The position numbers and the translations under genes were made by a program. Shown here piece by piece: positions 17,178 to 26,355 of a stretch of DNA of 64,000 bases (the first letter of the stretch is position 1; every line of letters begins with the position of its first letter). The stretch covers positions 1-64,000 of the forward strand of contig JAAEZA010000015.1 of assembly GCA_018223125.1 (NCBI GenBank), read 5' to 3'. Under the pieces are notes generated by a model. The model had not been told where the DNA came from. It worked only from the letters and a program-made list of their open reading frames with translations, and did not search any database. This DNA is from Paracoccaceae bacterium (lineage in GTDB: Bacteria > Pseudomonadota > Alphaproteobacteria > Rhodobacterales > Rhodobacteraceae).

Positions 17178-17762
17178 ATGTCCTGGACTGATGACCGCGT
17201 AGAAATGCTGAAGACCATGTGGGGCGAAGGCAAAAGCGCAAGCCAGATCGCCAAGGAACTGGGCGGCGTGACACGCAATGCCGTGATCGGCAAGGTGCAC
17301 CGTCTTGGCCTGTCCAACCGCGCGGCCCCTGCCAAAACCGCCAAGGAAAAACCTGCCGTGAAAGAGGCCGCCAAGCCGAAACCGGCACCCAAGCCCGCTG
17401 CGGAACCGGCGGCAGAGCCCGCAGCCGAAGCTGCGCCAGCACCAAAAGCGGCGGAAAAGCCGGTCAGCCTGCCAGCGCGCAAGCCGATCATCACGGCCGG
17501 TCAACCCCTGCCCCCGCAACCCTCCAACTCCGAAATCAGCGCAGAGGCTCTGGCCACTGTTGCCGAGGTTGAGAAGAAGGCAAAGAAACTGGTGCTGATG
17601 GAACTGACCGAACGGACCTGCAAATGGCCCATTGGCGACCCTGCGACCGAGGATTTCTGGTTCTGCGGACTGAGCGTCCAGACAGGCAAGCCCTACTGCG
17701 AAGCCCATAACGCCGTTGCTTTCCAGCCGATGTCAGCCCGTCGCGACCGCCGCGCCCGCTAG
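17178..17762 (+). CDS. gcrA: GcrA cell-cycle transcription regulator
   Basis: 194 residues. GcrA binds sigma-70 RNA polymerase and CcrM-methylated GANTC sites in alphaproteobacteria to time cell-cycle genes. Residues 1-45 (MSWTDDRVEMLKTMWGEGKS, then ASQIAKELGGVTRNAVIGKV) are the hallmark helix-turn-helix; an Ala/Pro/Lys-rich linker follows (about 50-100); the C-terminal domain has CKWPIGDPATEDFWFCG and YCEAHNAVAFQP, the usual cysteine-bearing polymerase-binding part. It starts behind a GGAGTGATAG ribosome site. A GATTC site lies in its upstream gap at 17013-17017. The division genes in this window also carry GATTC sites at candidate promoters. Confidence 0.95.
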   Translation: MSWTDDRVEMLKTMWGEGKSASQIAKELGGVTRNAVIGKVHRLGLSNRAAPAKTAKEKPAVKEAAKPKPAPKPAAEPAAEPAAEAAPAPKAAEKPVSLPARKPIITAGQPLPPQPSNSEISAEALATVAEVEKKAKKLVLMELTERTCKWPIGDPATEDFWFCGLSVQTGKPYCEAHNAVAFQPMSARRDRRAR

Positions 17763-17774
17763 GGGCTACTGAGG

Positions 17775-18131
17775 ATGCACGCCTGCATCCCGATCCTGCG
17801 CATGTTCGACGAAAAACATGCGCGGGAATTCTATCTGGACTATCTCGGTTTCAAGATCCGTTTTGAGCATCGGTTCAGCGACGATGCCCCCCTTTATATC
17901 GGCATTTACCGCGGGGATTGTGAAATCCATCTGTCCGAACATCACGGCGACGGCTCTCCGGGGGCGCGTATCCGCATTGGTGTTGACGATATCGAAAAGT
18001 TCCACGGCAATCTTGACCCCGCTTATAAATTCGCCCGTCCCGACATTCACACGCAACCCTGGGGGATGCGCGAAGTCATGATTGCAGATCCTTTCGGCAA
18101 TACGATTGTATTCTGTCAGGACAGTATCTGA
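17775..18131 (+). CDS. Glyoxalase/bleomycin-resistance (VOC) superfamily protein
   Basis: 118 residues, one VOC domain pair of beta-alpha-beta-beta-beta units. REFYLDYLGFKIRFEHRF near the N-terminus and MREVMIADPFGNTIVFCQ at the C-terminus are the standard end motifs; metal-ligand candidates are the His and Glu in this frame. The order resembles bleomycin-binding protein (Ble/BLMT), but a plain metal-dependent lyase or a binding protein without metal is equally possible. It follows gcrA by 12 bases on the same strand, so it is probably co-transcribed. Function unknown. Confidence 0.8.
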   Translation: MHACIPILRMFDEKHAREFYLDYLGFKIRFEHRFSDDAPLYIGIYRGDCEIHLSEHHGDGSPGARIRIGVDDIEKFHGNLDPAYKFARPDIHTQPWGMREVMIADPFGNTIVFCQDSI

Positions 18132-18256
18132 CGAATACGCAAAGCCGACGCGCAACCGGTATTTAACAGGTGATTGACCTTCCAAGACGAAGCCGGATAT
18201 TGTCATTGCAATCCAACGCCCTAAGTTAGGTATAGGGTGAAGATACGAGTCAGGAC

Positions 18257-18700
18257 ATGATTACCTACACTTTGAAATGCGAACACGGCCATACTTTTGA
18301 CAGCTGGTTTCAGTCGGCAGAGGCTTTTGACAAGCTTCATGCCGCCAAGATGGTGACATGTTCGGTTTGCGGGGCATTGGGTGTTGAAAAAGCTGTGATG
18401 GCCCCCCGAGTACGTCCGGCCCGTGAAGCAGCCCCCCGCCCTGATACGGTTGAGGCTTCCCGCCCGGTGTCCGCACCGGCATCTCCGGCCGAACAGGCGC
18501 TCGCAGAGCTGCGCAAGATGGTCGAGAAGAATTCTGAAAACGTGGGTGAGAATTTTGCCAAAGAGGCCCGCCGTATCCATGAAGGCGAGGCACCGGAGCG
18601 GTCCATCTACGGAGAGGCCAAACCGGAAGAGGCGAAAGCCCTGATCGAAGAAGGTATTCCCGTAGCGCCACTGCCTTGGGGCAACCGCCGCACCAACTAG
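18257..18700 (+). CDS. DUF1178 family protein
   Basis: 147 residues. The N-terminus MITYTLKCEHGHTFDSWFQS and the second cysteine pair in VTCSVCGALGVEKAVMAPRV form a zinc-ribbon-like head typical of DUF1178, widespread in alphaproteobacteria with no known role. The middle is low-complexity Pro/Ala; the C-terminus FAKEARRIHEGEAPERSIYG plus PEEAKALIEEGIPVAPLPW is the second conserved family block. It stands alone on the plus strand between the glyoxalase-fold gene and lysC. A GAGTC lies just before the start (18247-18251). Confidence 0.85.
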   Translation: MITYTLKCEHGHTFDSWFQSAEAFDKLHAAKMVTCSVCGALGVEKAVMAPRVRPAREAAPRPDTVEASRPVSAPASPAEQALAELRKMVEKNSENVGENFAKEARRIHEGEAPERSIYGEAKPEEAKALIEEGIPVAPLPWGNRRTN

Positions 18701-18806
18701 CATAAGCTGCAGGGGTTGCACGCAACAGGCGCCTTTTCTCTTTCCCTTGGCGGTCAACCCGCGTAAAAGACGCGCGAATTGACAACAGCCGTGGACCCAT
18801 CCCGAT

Positions 18807-20057
18807 ATGCCCCGTTTGGTTATGAAATTTGGCGGAACTTCCGTGGCCGATCTGGCCCGGATTGCAAACGCCGCAGATAAAGTACGACAGGAAGTCGAAA
18901 ACGGCTATGAAGTCGTTGTAATTGTGTCCGCGATGTCCGGTAAAACGAACGAACTGGTGGGCTGGGTGCGTGAAAGTGCACCGGAAAACGGCATCTACGA
19001 CCGTGCGGAATATGACGCAGTCGTGTCCTCGGGGGAAAATGTGACCTCGGGACTTATGGCGCTGCGCCTGCAACAGATGGGCGTTCCGGCCCGCAGCTGG
19101 CAGGGCTGGCAGGTGCCGCTGAAGTGCACCGGCAACCATGAAAGCGCGCGGATCGACGCGATCCCGACTGAAAACCTCGACGCCTCTTTCGCCTCTGGTT
19201 GCAAGGTCGCTGTGGTCGCCGGATTTCAGGGCGTGATGGATGACGGACGGATCGCCACCCTTGGGCGGGGCGGTTCGGACACAACCGCTGTTGCCTTTGC
19301 AGCCGCGCTCGAAGCGGAACGCTGCGACATCTACACAGATGTGGACGGGATCTACACAACCGACCCGCGCATCGTGTCGGATGCCCGCAAATTGCACCGC
19401 ATCTCTTATGAAGAAATGCTCGAACTTGCGTCGCTCGGGGCGAAAGTTTTGCAAACCCGTTCTGTCGAACTCGCCCGCTCCTACCGCGTGCGCCTGCGGG
19501 TTCTGTCCAGTTTTGAAGACGATATCTCTGCCGACGTTGGCACACTTGTATGTTCAGAGGAAGAAATCATGGAAAACATTCGCGTTGTTAAGGGCGTGGC
19601 CTACTCTCGTGACGAAGCCAAGATGACCCTCGTTTCTGTTGCAGACCGTCCCGGCGTGGCCGCTGCAATCTTTGGTCCGCTGGCAGATGCCGGTGTGAAC
19701 GTGGATATGATTGTGCAGAATATTTCGGAAGACGGTCGCACGGACATGACCTTCTCCTGTCCGACGGATCATGTTCCCCTCGCCGAAGCCGCCATGCAGG
19801 CCGCTGCCGATGCGGGCGAGTTGAACTACCGCGACCTGATCACCGATAAAAACGTCGCCAAGATTTCTATCGTCGGAAACGGCATGCGCTCTCAGGCGGG
19901 TGTGGCCAAGAAAATGTTCAAGATTCTGGCGAACGAAGGCGTGAACATCCGCGTCATCACAACCTCAGAGATTAAAATTTCTGTGCTGGTCGACCGGAAA
20001 TATATGGAACTGGCCGTCCGCGCACTGCATGATGAGTTCGAACTCGCAGTGGAATAG
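18807..20057 (+). CDS. lysC: Aspartate kinase
   Basis: 416 residues; phosphorylates aspartate, first step to lysine, threonine, methionine and diaminopimelate. The kinase part (about 1-245) shows VMKFGGTSVA, VSAMSGKTNELV, LGRGGSDTTAVA and DIYTDVDGIYTTDPRIV. Two ACT domains follow (from about 265), with MTLVSVADRPGVAAAIFGPL and KISIVGNGMRSQAGVAKKMF, which normally give feedback control by lysine and/or threonine. Length fits the single-polypeptide alpha/beta type. ptsP starts 8 bases after the stop, a common pairing in this group. Confidence 0.97.
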   Translation: MPRLVMKFGGTSVADLARIANAADKVRQEVENGYEVVVIVSAMSGKTNELVGWVRESAPENGIYDRAEYDAVVSSGENVTSGLMALRLQQMGVPARSWQGWQVPLKCTGNHESARIDAIPTENLDASFASGCKVAVVAGFQGVMDDGRIATLGRGGSDTTAVAFAAALEAERCDIYTDVDGIYTTDPRIVSDARKLHRISYEEMLELASLGAKVLQTRSVELARSYRVRLRVLSSFEDDISADVGTLVCSEEEIMENIRVVKGVAYSRDEAKMTLVSVADRPGVAAAIFGPLADAGVNVDMIVQNISEDGRTDMTFSCPTDHVPLAEAAMQAAADAGELNYRDLITDKNVAKISIVGNGMRSQAGVAKKMFKILANEGVNIRVITTSEIKISVLVDRKYMELAVRALHDEFELAVE

Positions 20058-20065
20058 GCGGTACG

Positions 20066-22318
20066 GTGGTACACTCACGGCTCGATAGCAGGCAACTGCT
20101 AACCAAACTTCGCGACACGCTCGCTGAAGACGGTGACGGACAGCAACGGTTGGATCACATCACCCAACTGGTTGCACAGGGCGTGGGCACGGAAGTGTGT
20201 TCGGTCTATCTGCGTCGGGACCGCCAGACACTGGAACTTTGCGCGACTGAAGGGTTGAAAAAGGAATCTGTCCACGTCACCCGTCTGCGCTATGGCGAAG
20301 GTCTGGTGGGCCGTGTGGCCAAAGAGGCCCAGCCGATCAACGCGCAGAACGCTACGGCCGAACGGGGCTTCCGGTATATGCCGGAAACCGGCGAGGAACT
20401 GTATTCTTCCTTCCTTGGCGTGCCTGTCCAGCGGCTCGGGGAGGTGCTGGGTGTTCTTGTCGTCCAGAGCCGCGATCCCCGCGAATACACAGAGGATGAG
20501 GTCTACGCCCTTGAAGTCGTGGCCATGGTTCTGGCCGAGATGAAAGAACTCGGCGCATTTGTCGCCGAGGGCGAGGCGATGACGCCCCCCCACCAGCGCC
20601 CGATCATGTTCAGCGGTGCCTCCGCACAGGAAGGGGCTGCACGCGGCTCGGTCGTCCTGCATGACCCCAAAATCGTGATCACCAACCCTGTCGCGGATGA
20701 TCCCGAAGCGGAAAAGGAACGCCTGAACGCGGCAATGGACAGCCTGCGTATTTCGGTCAACGATTTGTTAAATACATCGCGCAGCGACACGGATGTGGAA
20801 CAGCTGGAGGTGATGGAAACCTACCGGATGTTCGCAAACTCCAAGGGCTGGCGCGCCCGACTGGAAGCCAGCATCGACCGCGGGCTTGCAGCCGAAGTCG
20901 CGGTGGAGAAAGAGCAATCCGCCACCCGCGCCCGCATGGCCCGCGTGCCCGATCCCTACCTGCGGGAAAGGCTGCATGATCTGGACGACCTGTCCAATCG
21001 CCTGCTGCGGATCCTGACCGGTCAGGGCCGCTCCGCCGGAGACGAACTGCCGGACCGGCCGGTATTGGTCGCACGGAACATCGGGCCGGCTGAATTGTTG
21101 GAATATGGCAAGAAACTGCGCGGTATTGTGCTGGAACAGGGCTCAGTAGGTTCCCATGCTGCAATTATTGCGCGGGCATGGGCGATCCCGATGGTCATCC
21201 ACGCCGAGGATATTACCCGCGAAGCACTGAACGGTGATACGATACTGGTAGACGGGGATCAGGGCATCGCCCATCTGCGCCCCGACGATAACGTTGCCAA
21301 TGCGTTCAACGATAAAATCGCCATGGCCAATCAGGCGCTGGAGCGGTTTTCGGAAATTCGTGACAAACCCGCAGAGACCAAAGACGGCACCCGCATCAAC
21401 CTGCTGATGAACGCGGGCCTGCTGGCGGATCTGCCCAGTCTGGAAGGCTCCGGCGCGGAAGGCGTGGGCCTGTTTCGCACCGAATTGCAGTTTCTGGTGC
21501 GCAGCGAGATGCCCAAACGGACCGATCTGGCCCAGCAATACGGGCGGGTGTTCGACGCGGCCAAGGGAAAACCGGTGACCTTCCGCACCCTTGATATCGG
21601 GTCGGATAAGGTTGTCCCCTTCCTGAAACCCGAAGACGAACCGAACCCCGCGCTCGGCTGGCGTGCGATCAGGATTTCGCTCGACAAGCCAGGTATCATG
21701 CGGATGCAGCTTGAGGCGATTTTACGCGCTGCCAAAGGACGCCCCGTCAATATCATGTTTCCTTTCGTAGCCCAGTTCGACGAGTTCAAATCCGCCAAAG
21801 CGATCCTTGAAAAGACCATCGACAACGAACTGCGCCTTGGCCACGTCATCCCGAGCGACATCAAGGTCGGCGCGATGCTGGAAACACCCAGCCTTGCCTT
21901 TGCACCGAACCAGTTCTTTGAAATGGCAGACTTCATTTCCATCGGCGGCAACGACCTGAAACAGTTCTTCTTTGCCGCGGACCGCGAAAACGAACGGGTG
22001 CGGCGGCGGTATGACACGCTCAACGTCAGCTTCCTGACATTTCTGGAGCAGATCTGTAACCGCTGCTTTGAATTTGACACACCAGTCAGCTTTTGTGGCG
22101 AGGATGCGGGACGGCCTCTGGAGGCCATGTGCTTTGCAGCGATCGGCCTGCGCACCCTGTCCATGCGCCCTGCCTCCATCGGGCCGGTGAAGGACCGCCT
22201 GCGTTCCGTCAATCTGGCAGAGGCGAAAGAGGCGATCAAGGAAGCCTGCCTTTCAGGGGATCAATCCGTCCGCGACCGGATGCGCAAATGGTATGCGGAC
22301 CATCAGGCCGGTAAATAA
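20066..22318 (+). CDS. ptsP: Phosphoenolpyruvate-protein phosphotransferase of the nitrogen PTS (EI-Ntr)
   Basis: 750 residues. Residues about 15-165 form a GAF domain (sensing, probably glutamine or 2-oxoglutarate in the family); the rest is enzyme I: phosphohistidine His364 in GSVGSHAAIIARAWAIPMV, the PEP-binding TIM barrel with GSDKVVPFLKPEDEPNPALG and IGGNDLKQFFFAADRENE, and active-site Cys677 in SFCGEDAG. It starts phosphate flow to NPr and EIIA-Ntr, which adjust potassium and carbon/nitrogen balance. GTG 20066 is used as start, behind AGGCGG. The other PTS-Ntr parts are not in the window. The gene converges on recN; the 54-bp palindrome lies between. Confidence 0.95.
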   Translation: MVHSRLDSRQLLTKLRDTLAEDGDGQQRLDHITQLVAQGVGTEVCSVYLRRDRQTLELCATEGLKKESVHVTRLRYGEGLVGRVAKEAQPINAQNATAERGFRYMPETGEELYSSFLGVPVQRLGEVLGVLVVQSRDPREYTEDEVYALEVVAMVLAEMKELGAFVAEGEAMTPPHQRPIMFSGASAQEGAARGSVVLHDPKIVITNPVADDPEAEKERLNAAMDSLRISVNDLLNTSRSDTDVEQLEVMETYRMFANSKGWRARLEASIDRGLAAEVAVEKEQSATRARMARVPDPYLRERLHDLDDLSNRLLRILTGQGRSAGDELPDRPVLVARNIGPAELLEYGKKLRGIVLEQGSVGSHAAIIARAWAIPMVIHAEDITREALNGDTILVDGDQGIAHLRPDDNVANAFNDKIAMANQALERFSEIRDKPAETKDGTRINLLMNAGLLADLPSLEGSGAEGVGLFRTELQFLVRSEMPKRTDLAQQYGRVFDAAKGKPVTFRTLDIGSDKVVPFLKPEDEPNPALGWRAIRISLDKPGIMRMQLEAILRAAKGRPVNIMFPFVAQFDEFKSAKAILEKTIDNELRLGHVIPSDIKVGAMLETPSLAFAPNQFFEMADFISIGGNDLKQFFFAADRENERVRRRYDTLNVSFLTFLEQICNRCFEFDTPVSFCGEDAGRPLEAMCFAAIGLRTLSMRPASIGPVKDRLRSVNLAEAKEAIKEACLSGDQSVRDRMRKWYADHQAGK

Positions 22319-22428
22319 ACCCCTGCGCACCGATCCTCCCCCCATCTGAACAATCCGTAACGTCTATCGGTTGCAGCGTTTGCGTTGCGCGCTGCAAGAA
22401 CTGTTCCCGTGCGTGCGGATTATGACCC

Positions 22429-22482
22429 TGCAAATATGAAGCTTCTTAAATGAAGCTTCATTTAAGAAGCTTCATATTTGCA
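22429..22482. repeat. Perfect 54-bp palindrome, AT-rich, no spacer
   Basis: The sequence from TGCAAATATGAAG to CTTCATATTTGCA is its own reverse complement across all 54 bases, centred between 22455 and 22456, with a mismatch just outside each end. It contains three HindIII sites (AAGCTT) and three copies of GAAGCTTC-like decamers. It lies 110 bases after ptsP and 86 bases after the recN stop, between converging genes. It is AT-rich in a GC-rich neighbourhood and lacks a T run, so it is not a normal terminator. A cruciform or RNA hairpin could form. Confidence 0.95.
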
Positions 22483-22568
22483 TATGTTAAACTGGTTTAC
22501 CCAGTAAAAACAGCACGCTGGCAGCGCCGCAGCCGCCCTGCACCTGTAGATTATCCTGATGAATGATT

Positions 22569-24221
22569 TTAGGACCGGCGGGTCAGCAATGTGCGCGCTG
22601 CGGCCTCTGCTTCGGGGGTGATGACATCCCCTGCCAGCATCCGCGCGATTTCCCGCGTGCGTTCTTCCACGTCGAGTTTCGCCACCGTGCTCAGCGTTTC
22701 ACCCTTCTTCACCGATTTGGACACCTGCCACTGATGCGCCCCCTGCGCGGCCACCTGCGGAGAGTGTGTCACCACCAGAATTTGTGCGCTTTGTGCCAGG
22801 GCCGCCAAACGGCGCCCGACGGCATCTGCGGTTGCGCCGCCAACACCCCTGTCGATTTCGTCAAAGATCAGCGTCACACCCTCGCTGCGCTTGGTCAGGC
22901 ACACCTTCAGGGCCAGCAGAAAGCGCGACAGTTCACCGCCCGAAGCGATCTTGTCGATCGGGCCTGCGGGTGCACCCGGATTGGTGGCAACGGTGAAGGC
23001 AACATCGTCGCGCCCCTCCGGTCCGGCCTCTCCGGCGGTGATCTGTGTGGTGAATACCGCCCGTTCCATCTTCAGCGGTGCCAGTTCCGCCAGCATTGCC
23101 TTGTCGAGCTTCAATGCTGCCTTGCGCCGCGTCTCCCCCAGCTTTGCTGCCAGAGCGTCATAGTGTGACTCTGCGTCCCTTACCGCCTTGTCCAGCGCAT
23201 CTATCTGATCGGCGCCGCCATCGATTGCCGCCAACCGCCCCCGCAGGTCATCTGCGAATTCGGCCAGTGCATCGGGGACAACGCTATGTTTGCGCGCCAG
23301 CCCGCGTATTGCAAACAGCCGTTCTTCGGTGGCTTCCAGTTCCAACGGGTTGAAATCCAGCGCATTGAGGCAATCTTCAACCCCCCGTTGCGCATCCGCC
23401 AGTTCGGACAGGGCACGGGACAGTGCGCCAATAGCAGGCTCAAGCTGCTCGCCTGCCTGATCCGTTGCCCCTTCCAGCCAACGCATGGCATCTGTCATGG
23501 CGCCGTCAGCACCATCCTCCCCAAGCGCATTAGCCGCTTTGGCAATATCTTCGCGAATGCGTTCCGCGCCCTGCATCAGGCGGCGGCGGGTATCGAGGGT
23601 CTCTTCCTCTCCCGTCTCGGGGGCCAGCTTGTCCAACTCTTCTACCGCATGACGGAGGTAGTCCTCATCAGCTTTGGCCTGCCTCAGGGCCTCCTGCGCC
23701 TTGCCCAATGTATCACGGGCCGCGCGTAGCGTCTTCCAGGCACCTTGTATCGGTGAGAGATCGACTCCCGCGAAAGCATCCAGCAGAAGGCGGTGGCCTC
23801 TTGGATTCAACAAGCCGCGATCATCGTGCTGCCCGTGCAATTCCACCAGCAGATCAGACAGTTTGCGCAACGCCTCGCCGGAAACCCTCCGGTCATTCAC
23901 AAAGGCGGTCTTACGTCCGCTCGGGGTGTTCGTGCGACGCAGGATCAGTTCGCCGTCCTCAAGCGAGAGTTCCTGTTCGGCCAGAACACGGTGAACGGGG
24001 TGATCGTCCGGAACCTCGAAAACCGCCGTGACCTCGCCCTGCTCTGCCCCGCTGCGCACCAGATCGGCCCGCCCGCGCCAGCCGAGCACAAACCCGAGAC
24101 TGTCCAGCAGAATGGATTTGCCCGCACCGGTTTCGCCGGTAAGCACATTCAAACCCGACTGAAAATCCAGATCCAGCCGGTCGATCAATAACATGTTACG
24201 AATGGAAAGGCCGCGCAGCAT
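22569..24221 (-). CDS. recN: DNA repair protein RecN
   Basis: 550 residues, SMC-like ATPase that acts in double-strand-break repair. Walker A GETGAGKS at 29-36 within LNVLTGETGAGKSILLDSLG, a long coiled-coil middle (about 150-390) and, near the C-terminus, the ABC signature SGGELSRFLLALKV, Walker B VTLIFDEIDRGVGG and the ILVVTHSPQVAAQ switch. Length is family-normal. It is the last gene of the minus-strand block, 90 bases after bamD. In many relatives ligA follows recN; here the palindrome and convergent ptsP follow instead. Confidence 0.96.
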   Translation of the reverse strand: MLRGLSIRNMLLIDRLDLDFQSGLNVLTGETGAGKSILLDSLGFVLGWRGRADLVRSGAEQGEVTAVFEVPDDHPVHRVLAEQELSLEDGELILRRTNTPSGRKTAFVNDRRVSGEALRKLSDLLVELHGQHDDRGLLNPRGHRLLLDAFAGVDLSPIQGAWKTLRAARDTLGKAQEALRQAKADEDYLRHAVEELDKLAPETGEEETLDTRRRLMQGAERIREDIAKAANALGEDGADGAMTDAMRWLEGATDQAGEQLEPAIGALSRALSELADAQRGVEDCLNALDFNPLELEATEERLFAIRGLARKHSVVPDALAEFADDLRGRLAAIDGGADQIDALDKAVRDAESHYDALAAKLGETRRKAALKLDKAMLAELAPLKMERAVFTTQITAGEAGPEGRDDVAFTVATNPGAPAGPIDKIASGGELSRFLLALKVCLTKRSEGVTLIFDEIDRGVGGATADAVGRRLAALAQSAQILVVTHSPQVAAQGAHQWQVSKSVKKGETLSTVAKLDVEERTREIARMLAGDVITPEAEAAARTLLTRRS

Positions 24222-24311
24222 GGCGATTTATGTCCTGTAAAGACGAAGGGTTAAGCGACAGTGTCCGGCAGTTACGCGGATGGTCCGTTCAAAACAACAA
24301 CCGGCCATCCG

Positions 24312-25160
24312 TCAGAGCCATTCACCCCGTGCCACCTGACGCCAGATATTCTTCAGCCATCCCTGACTTTCAGCACTGGCTTCTTCAGTGGAAATCCCCC
24401 GCCCTGTCAGCAGAACATGGGTATCCTTGTACCAGTTGGTGCCTTGAAAGTTATGGCCCAGAATGGCCCCGGCGGTTTGGGCATCACTGTCCAGACCAAG
24501 CGACACATAAGCCTCTACCAGACGGTGCAGTGCTTCGGGTGTATGGGTGGTGGTCTGGAAATCTTCAACGACGACACGGAACCGGTTGATCGCAGCGCCG
24601 AAGTGTCCTTTTTTCATGTAAAAGCGGCCGATGTCCATTTCCTTGCCCGCAAGGTGATCAAGGGCCAGATCGAATTTCAACAAGGCCGAAGAGGCATATT
24701 CGCTGTCCGGATAATTTTCGACCGTAGCGCGCAGGGCCTGCAACGCCTGAAAGGTAATACCCTGATCGCGGCTTACATCGTCAATCTGGTCATAAAAGCT
24801 GAGCGCGATAAGATATTGCGCATAGGCTGCATCTTCATCCTGCGGGTAGAACTCAAGATAGCGCTGCGCCGCGCCGCGGCTTTCCTCATACAGCCGTGCC
24901 TGATGATAGGCAAAGGCCGACATGATCATGGAGCGTTTTGCCCAGTCGGAATAAGGATAGAGCCGTTCGACTTCGGTAAACAGTTTTGCCGCGTCTTCGG
25001 CACCCTTGCGGGTGGCGAGTTTGGCTTCGGCCTGCTGGTAAATCGTCTCTGGCGGCTGGTTTTCGAGGGAAACTTCCTGCTCGCGCTGCCCGCAACCGGC
25101 AACCAGAACAACCGAAGCTGTCAGAATACCGTAAACTGCCTTCTTGCCTAAGTGCATCAT
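24312..25160 (-). CDS. bamD: Outer-membrane assembly lipoprotein BamD (ComL/YfiO)
   Basis: 282 residues, part of the BAM complex that inserts beta-barrel proteins in the outer membrane. The N-terminus is a lipoprotein signal with lipobox LVAGC, Cys23 being the lipidation site. Five TPR-like repeats follow, starting from PPETIYQQAEAKLA and KLFTEVERLYPYSDWAKRS with the family's typical YPYSxWA text. I chose ATG 25160 because it directly precedes the signal peptide; a frame open to 25202 lacks support. It lies between lpxC and recN, the usual alphaproteobacterial order. Confidence 0.95.
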   Translation of the reverse strand: MMHLGKKAVYGILTASVVLVAGCGQREQEVSLENQPPETIYQQAEAKLATRKGAEDAAKLFTEVERLYPYSDWAKRSMIMSAFAYHQARLYEESRGAAQRYLEFYPQDEDAAYAQYLIALSFYDQIDDVSRDQGITFQALQALRATVENYPDSEYASSALLKFDLALDHLAGKEMDIGRFYMKKGHFGAAINRFRVVVEDFQTTTHTPEALHRLVEAYVSLGLDSDAQTAGAILGHNFQGTNWYKDTHVLLTGRGISTEEASAESQGWLKNIWRQVARGEWL

Positions 25161-25289
25161 ACCCGCATTACCCTGTCCCGCTCGCCCGACGATAGGCTGC
25201 ATTTTACAGGTTAACTAGCACAAAACCAGCCGAGTAAAAACGCTTTCGTCCGGTTTTGCACGAAGATTTGTGTTTTGTTTGTAACAGGT

Positions 25290-26207
25290 TCAGGCCAGCG
25301 CAAAATCGCTTGGTTTGATATGCGCGCCAGGCAGATCGTGCCACTGGCTTGGGGAGCACTCAACCATTTCCCACGCATCAGGGCGGGCGAACAATTCGCG
25401 CAGCAACAGGTTTGTGGCACGGTGGCCGGCCTTGTCACCGTGATAGCGCCCGATGATCGGATGCCCTGCCAGCGCCAGATCGCCCAACGCGTCCAGCATT
25501 TTGTGGCGCACGCATTCGTCATCACGGCGGAACCCTTCAGGGTTCAACACAGTATCGCCGTCCACAACGATTGCATTATCCAGACCGCCCCCCAGCGCCA
25601 GACCGGCGGATTGCATCATATCCACATCGCGGCGCAGGCAGAAAGTGCGGCAGTTAGACAGTTCCCGAACAAAGGCACCATTGGACATTTGCAACGTTTT
25701 TGACTGTTTGCCGATGGCAGCTTCGTCAAAATCTATCGCAAATTCGATTTCAATCTTTTCAGAGGGCGCAAGGCTCGCAGAGAAGCCGTCTACGTTGATG
25801 CTGACAGGTTTCAGGATGCGGATCGCTTTCAGTGGCGCATCCAGCTCTTTCAGACCGGCTTTCAGGATAGCGGCGACGAATGGTGCGGAGCTGCCGTCCA
25901 TGATCGGAATTTCCGGACCGTCGATTTCAATCATTGCGTTGTGAATACCGGTTCCGGCAAGAGCCGCCATCAGATGCTCAACAGTGGAAACTTCAACACC
26001 GGCATCATTGGCAAGACGGGTGCACAGACGGGTATCGTTTACGTGATCGTAGCGGGCGGGAATCATGTTATCGCGGTCCGTGACATCGACTCGCTGGATC
26101 CAGATGCCGAAATCAGCGACGGACGGGGACACGCGCAACGCGGCACGCTTGCCGGAGTGGAGTCCTTTTCCAACAATCTCGATCGGGGTTTTCAGTGTTC
26201 TTTGCAT
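25290..26207 (-). CDS. lpxC: UDP-3-O-acyl-N-acetylglucosamine deacetylase
   Basis: 305 residues, zinc enzyme for the committed step of lipid A synthesis. Recognisable passages are TPIEIVGKGLHSGKRAALRV at the N-terminus, the zinc histidine in STVEHLMAALAG, EIPIMDGSSAPFV, and the second metal site in DECVRHKMLDALGDLALAGHPIIGRY. The ATG 26207 gives the family start MQRTLKTPIEIVG, with AGGTG upstream; an ATG at 26234 would add nine unlike residues. A terminator (26301-26330) separates it from ftsZ, so lpxC likely has its own promoter or relies on read-through. Confidence 0.97.
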   Translation of the reverse strand: MQRTLKTPIEIVGKGLHSGKRAALRVSPSVADFGIWIQRVDVTDRDNMIPARYDHVNDTRLCTRLANDAGVEVSTVEHLMAALAGTGIHNAMIEIDGPEIPIMDGSSAPFVAAILKAGLKELDAPLKAIRILKPVSINVDGFSASLAPSEKIEIEFAIDFDEAAIGKQSKTLQMSNGAFVRELSNCRTFCLRRDVDMMQSAGLALGGGLDNAIVVDGDTVLNPEGFRRDDECVRHKMLDALGDLALAGHPIIGRYHGDKAGHRATNLLLRELFARPDAWEMVECSPSQWHDLPGAHIKPSDFALA

Positions 26208-26300
26208 GATGCACCTGTGGCTTTTCTTAACCAATTATCTAGGGAACACCTTGCAAAAGCTCAAATAACGCTTTGTGACGCTATGTGACAATGCTGAAAC

Positions 26301-26330
26301 AAAAAAGGCACGTCGCTGACGTGCCTTTTT
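26301..26330 (-). terminator. Terminator between ftsZ and lpxC
   Basis: AAAAAGGCACGTC, loop GCT, GACGTGCCTTTTT: a perfect 13-bp stem with A and T runs on both sides, so it can end transcription in either direction. It lies 26 bases after the ftsZ stop and should limit read-through into lpxC. Confidence 0.93.
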
Positions 26331-26355
26331 CAAATTCAGTGTATGCGGTTTCGAA

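Noticed and set aside
17775-18131. Bleomycin-resistance determinant
   Set aside because: The fold is shared by many enzymes and binding proteins; reading alone cannot support a resistance role.
22429-22482. Reading the 54-bp palindrome as an IS end or a transposon scar
   Set aside because: No transposase, no target-site duplication and no flanking mobile gene are visible.
22429-22482. Reading the palindrome as an ordinary rho-independent terminator
   Set aside because: It is AT-rich, has no loop and has no T run after either arm.
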